64,000 nt of DNA from Comamonadaceae bacterium PBBC1. Lineage in GTDB: Bacteria; Pseudomonadota; Gammaproteobacteria; Burkholderiales; Burkholderiaceae_C. Under the pieces are notes generated by a model. It was given only the letters and a program-made list of their open reading frames with translations. It did not search any database and had not been told where the DNA came from. The stretch covers positions 62,001 through 126,000 of the forward strand of contig NKIP01000007.1 of assembly GCA_002256145.1 (NCBI GenBank), in the 5' to 3' direction. Shown here one piece after another: positions 42,501-45,500 of the stretch; positions within the stretch are counted from its first letter, which is position 1, and each line of letters opens with the position of its first letter. A program made the position numbers and the translations under genes.

Positions 42501-45500
42501 CAAGCCGCCCACCGTGATCGCGCCGTCTCGGCTGATCTTGTCGCTGCTGCTGGTGCCGCTGTCGCACACCAAAGCGATGGTGGGTGTGGCCACGGCCGTG
42601 TCAATCACCAAAGCCAGGCTTTGCGCCGGGCTGGTGTTGCCTGCCGCGTCTTGGGCCGTCACGCTCACGTTGCCGCTGGCGATCACCAGGGTGGGCGTCA
42701 CGCTCCACTTGCCGTCAGCCGCCACCGTGGTGCTGAGCACTTCCAGTGTGCCGGGCATGGTCACTTGGATGATGTCGCCCGTGGTGCCCGTGCCGCTGAT
42801 GGTGGGGGTGCTGTCGTTCGTGAGGCGGTCGGTCTTGGCCGCGCTGTTGCTGGCGTCGTCCAGTTGCACGGTGAACACCGGGGCTTTGGTGTCGACTGCG
42901 TAGCTGGCTTGCGCTGTGGTGCCTGCGTTGCCTGCCTCGTCGGTGTAGGCGGTGCCCAGGCTCAGCGTGTTGCTGGCCGCTTCGGTGTCCACGTTCGGTG
43001 TGAACGTGGCTGTCCAGATCAGGCCGTCTGCACTGGCGGTGAAGCTGCTCAGCGCGCCGTTGGGGGCCGTGATGTCCGCGTTGCTGAAGTCTTTGACTTT
43101 CTCGCTGAAGGTGATGGTGACCGTGGCGCTCTCGCCTGCTTTGAGGGCGTTGTCGCTCAAGGCGATGGTGGCGGTGGGGGCCTTCAAATCGATGGCGTAG
43201 TTGCCACTTGTGGTGCTGGCGCCTTGGTTGCCCGCCACGTCGGTGTAGCTGTTGGCCACGCTCATCAGGTTGCTGGCGTCGGCCGTGCCTGCGGTGGGCG
43301 TGAAGGTGCCTGTCCAGGTTTTGCCGCCGTCGGTGGTGGCCAAGGTGCTGAGCGTGCCGTTCTCCACCGTGACGTCGGTGTTGTCAAAGCCGGTGACTTT
43401 CTCACTGAAGCTGATCGTCACTTGGGCGGTCTCGCCGGCAGTCAAAGCGCTGTCGCTGATGCTGATGCTGGCGGTGGGGCCTTGGGTGTCGACGGCGTAG
43501 GTGGCGCTGGAGGCTGCGCTGCCTGCGTTGGAGGCGAGATCGCTGTAAGCACCGGGGTTGACGCTGATGCTGTTGGCGGCGACTTCGACGTTGGCACTCG
43601 GCGTGAACGTGGCCGTCCAGGTGGTGCCGCCGTCGGTGCTGGCCAGGGTGCTCAGGGTGCCACTGGGCGCGGTGACGTCGGCGTTGCTGAAGTCTTGGAC
43701 CGCTTCGCTGAAGGTGATGGTGACTTTGGCGCTTTGACCGGCGGTGAGGCTGGTGATGGCCGTGTTGGTGTTGTCCGTCAGGGTGACGCTGGCCGTGGGG
43801 GCCTTGGTGTCCACGCTGTAGTTGCCGCTGTCTGCGCTTTGGCCTGCGTTACCTGCCACGTCGGTGTAGGTGCTGGCCAGGGTGATGCTGTTAGTAGCGT
43901 CTTCCAAGTTGACGCTGGGCGTGAAGGTGCCGGTCCAGACGATGCCGTCGGTGCTGCTGAGCGTGCCCAAGCTGCCGTTGGCCACGGTGACATCGGCGTT
44001 GCTGAAGTTGCTGACCTTCTCGCTGAAGGTGATGGTCAAGGTGGTGGTCTCTCCGGCCTTGAGTGCTTCGTCGGCCAGTTGGATCGTGGCTGTGGGGGCC
44101 TTGTTGTCAATGACGTAGTTGCTGCTGATGTTGCCTGGGCCACCCACGGCGGCGTTGCCTGCCAAGTCGGTGTAGGCCAAGCCCACTTGGATCGCGTTGG
44201 TCAGGTCTTCCACATCGGCGTTGGCGGTGAAGGTGGCCGTCCAAGTCAGACCGCCATCGGCGCTGGCCAGGTTGCTCATGACGCCGTTGTCGGCGCTGAG
44301 GTCACTCGCATCAAAGGCGGTCACTTTCTCGCTGAAAGTGATGGTGACGGTGGCAACATCTGCCGCTTTGAGCGAGCTTTTGCTGACCACCAGGCTTTGC
44401 ACGGTGGGGGCGGTGATGTCCACGCTGTAGCTGCTGTCGACCGACACGTTTTGGGTGTTGCCTGCGGCATCGGTGGCAAACACGACCACACTGAGGGTCA
44501 GGTCGGCATCGGCGATCAGGGCGGCCGTGTCCACCTCGATGCTGTAGTGACCCGAGGCGTCCACCGTGCCACTGAAGGTTTTGCCGTGGACGTAAACATT
44601 GACCTTGTCGCCGTCTTGTGCATTGCTGACCTCGCCCACGATGGAGGTGGTGGCCGATTGCGCGTCGCTGGGGCCCATGGCGTTGTCGCCGGAGACGGGG
44701 CTGATGCTCAACGTGGTCGCCGGGGCGGTGGTGTCGAGTACAAAATTCAAAGTGCTGGACACCGCCACATTGCCTGCGGCATCGGTTTGGCGAACGATGA
44801 CGCTGTTGGCCCCCTCTTTGGGCGTAAAAGTGGGGCTCCAGCTGCCACCGTTGGCGCTGTATTCGACCAAGGCCCCGGTTTCAAGATTGGCCAGTGCGAG
44901 CGTGGCATCTTTGCTGAGCTTGTCGCTGGAGCTGCTGCCGCTGTCGCACACCAAGGTCAGGCCCGGTGTGGCCATGCTGGTGTCAATGCTCAAAGCCAAG
45001 CTTTGAGGGGCACTGGTGTTGCCGTGCACGTCTTTGGCCACAGCCGTGACGTTGCCACTGGTGATGGCTTGGGTGGGTGTGACTTGCCAGATGCCACCTG
45101 AAACCACCGCCTTGAGGACTTCCTGGGTGCCGGGCATGGTCACTTCGATGGTGTCACCGTTGCTGCCAGTGCCACTGAGGGTGGGGGTGTCGTCGTTGGT
45201 CAGGCGATCTGTTTTGGAGGCGCTGTTGCTGGCGTCATCGAGTTGCAGCGTGAACACCGGGGGCCGGGTATCCACCAGGTAATTGGGGCCACTGCCTGCG
45301 GTGCCCGGGTTGTTCACCAAGTCGGTGTACTGGCTGCTCAGGGTGACGCTGTTGCTGGCAACTTCCAAGTCGCTTGTGGGGGTGAAGATCACAGTCCAGG
45401 TCTGGCCGCCATCGGCGCTCGAGAGTTGGCTCAACTGACCGTTGTCGGCCTTCAGGTCGCTCAACTCCAGGCCCTGCACCTTCTCACTGAACTGCAGGGT

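Noticed and set aside
42621..45101. 826-codon plus-strand frame opposite the adhesin, and a similar one at 28428-30746
   Set aside because: Antisense shadows of the Ig-like and RTX repeats; their composition mirrors the sense repeat.
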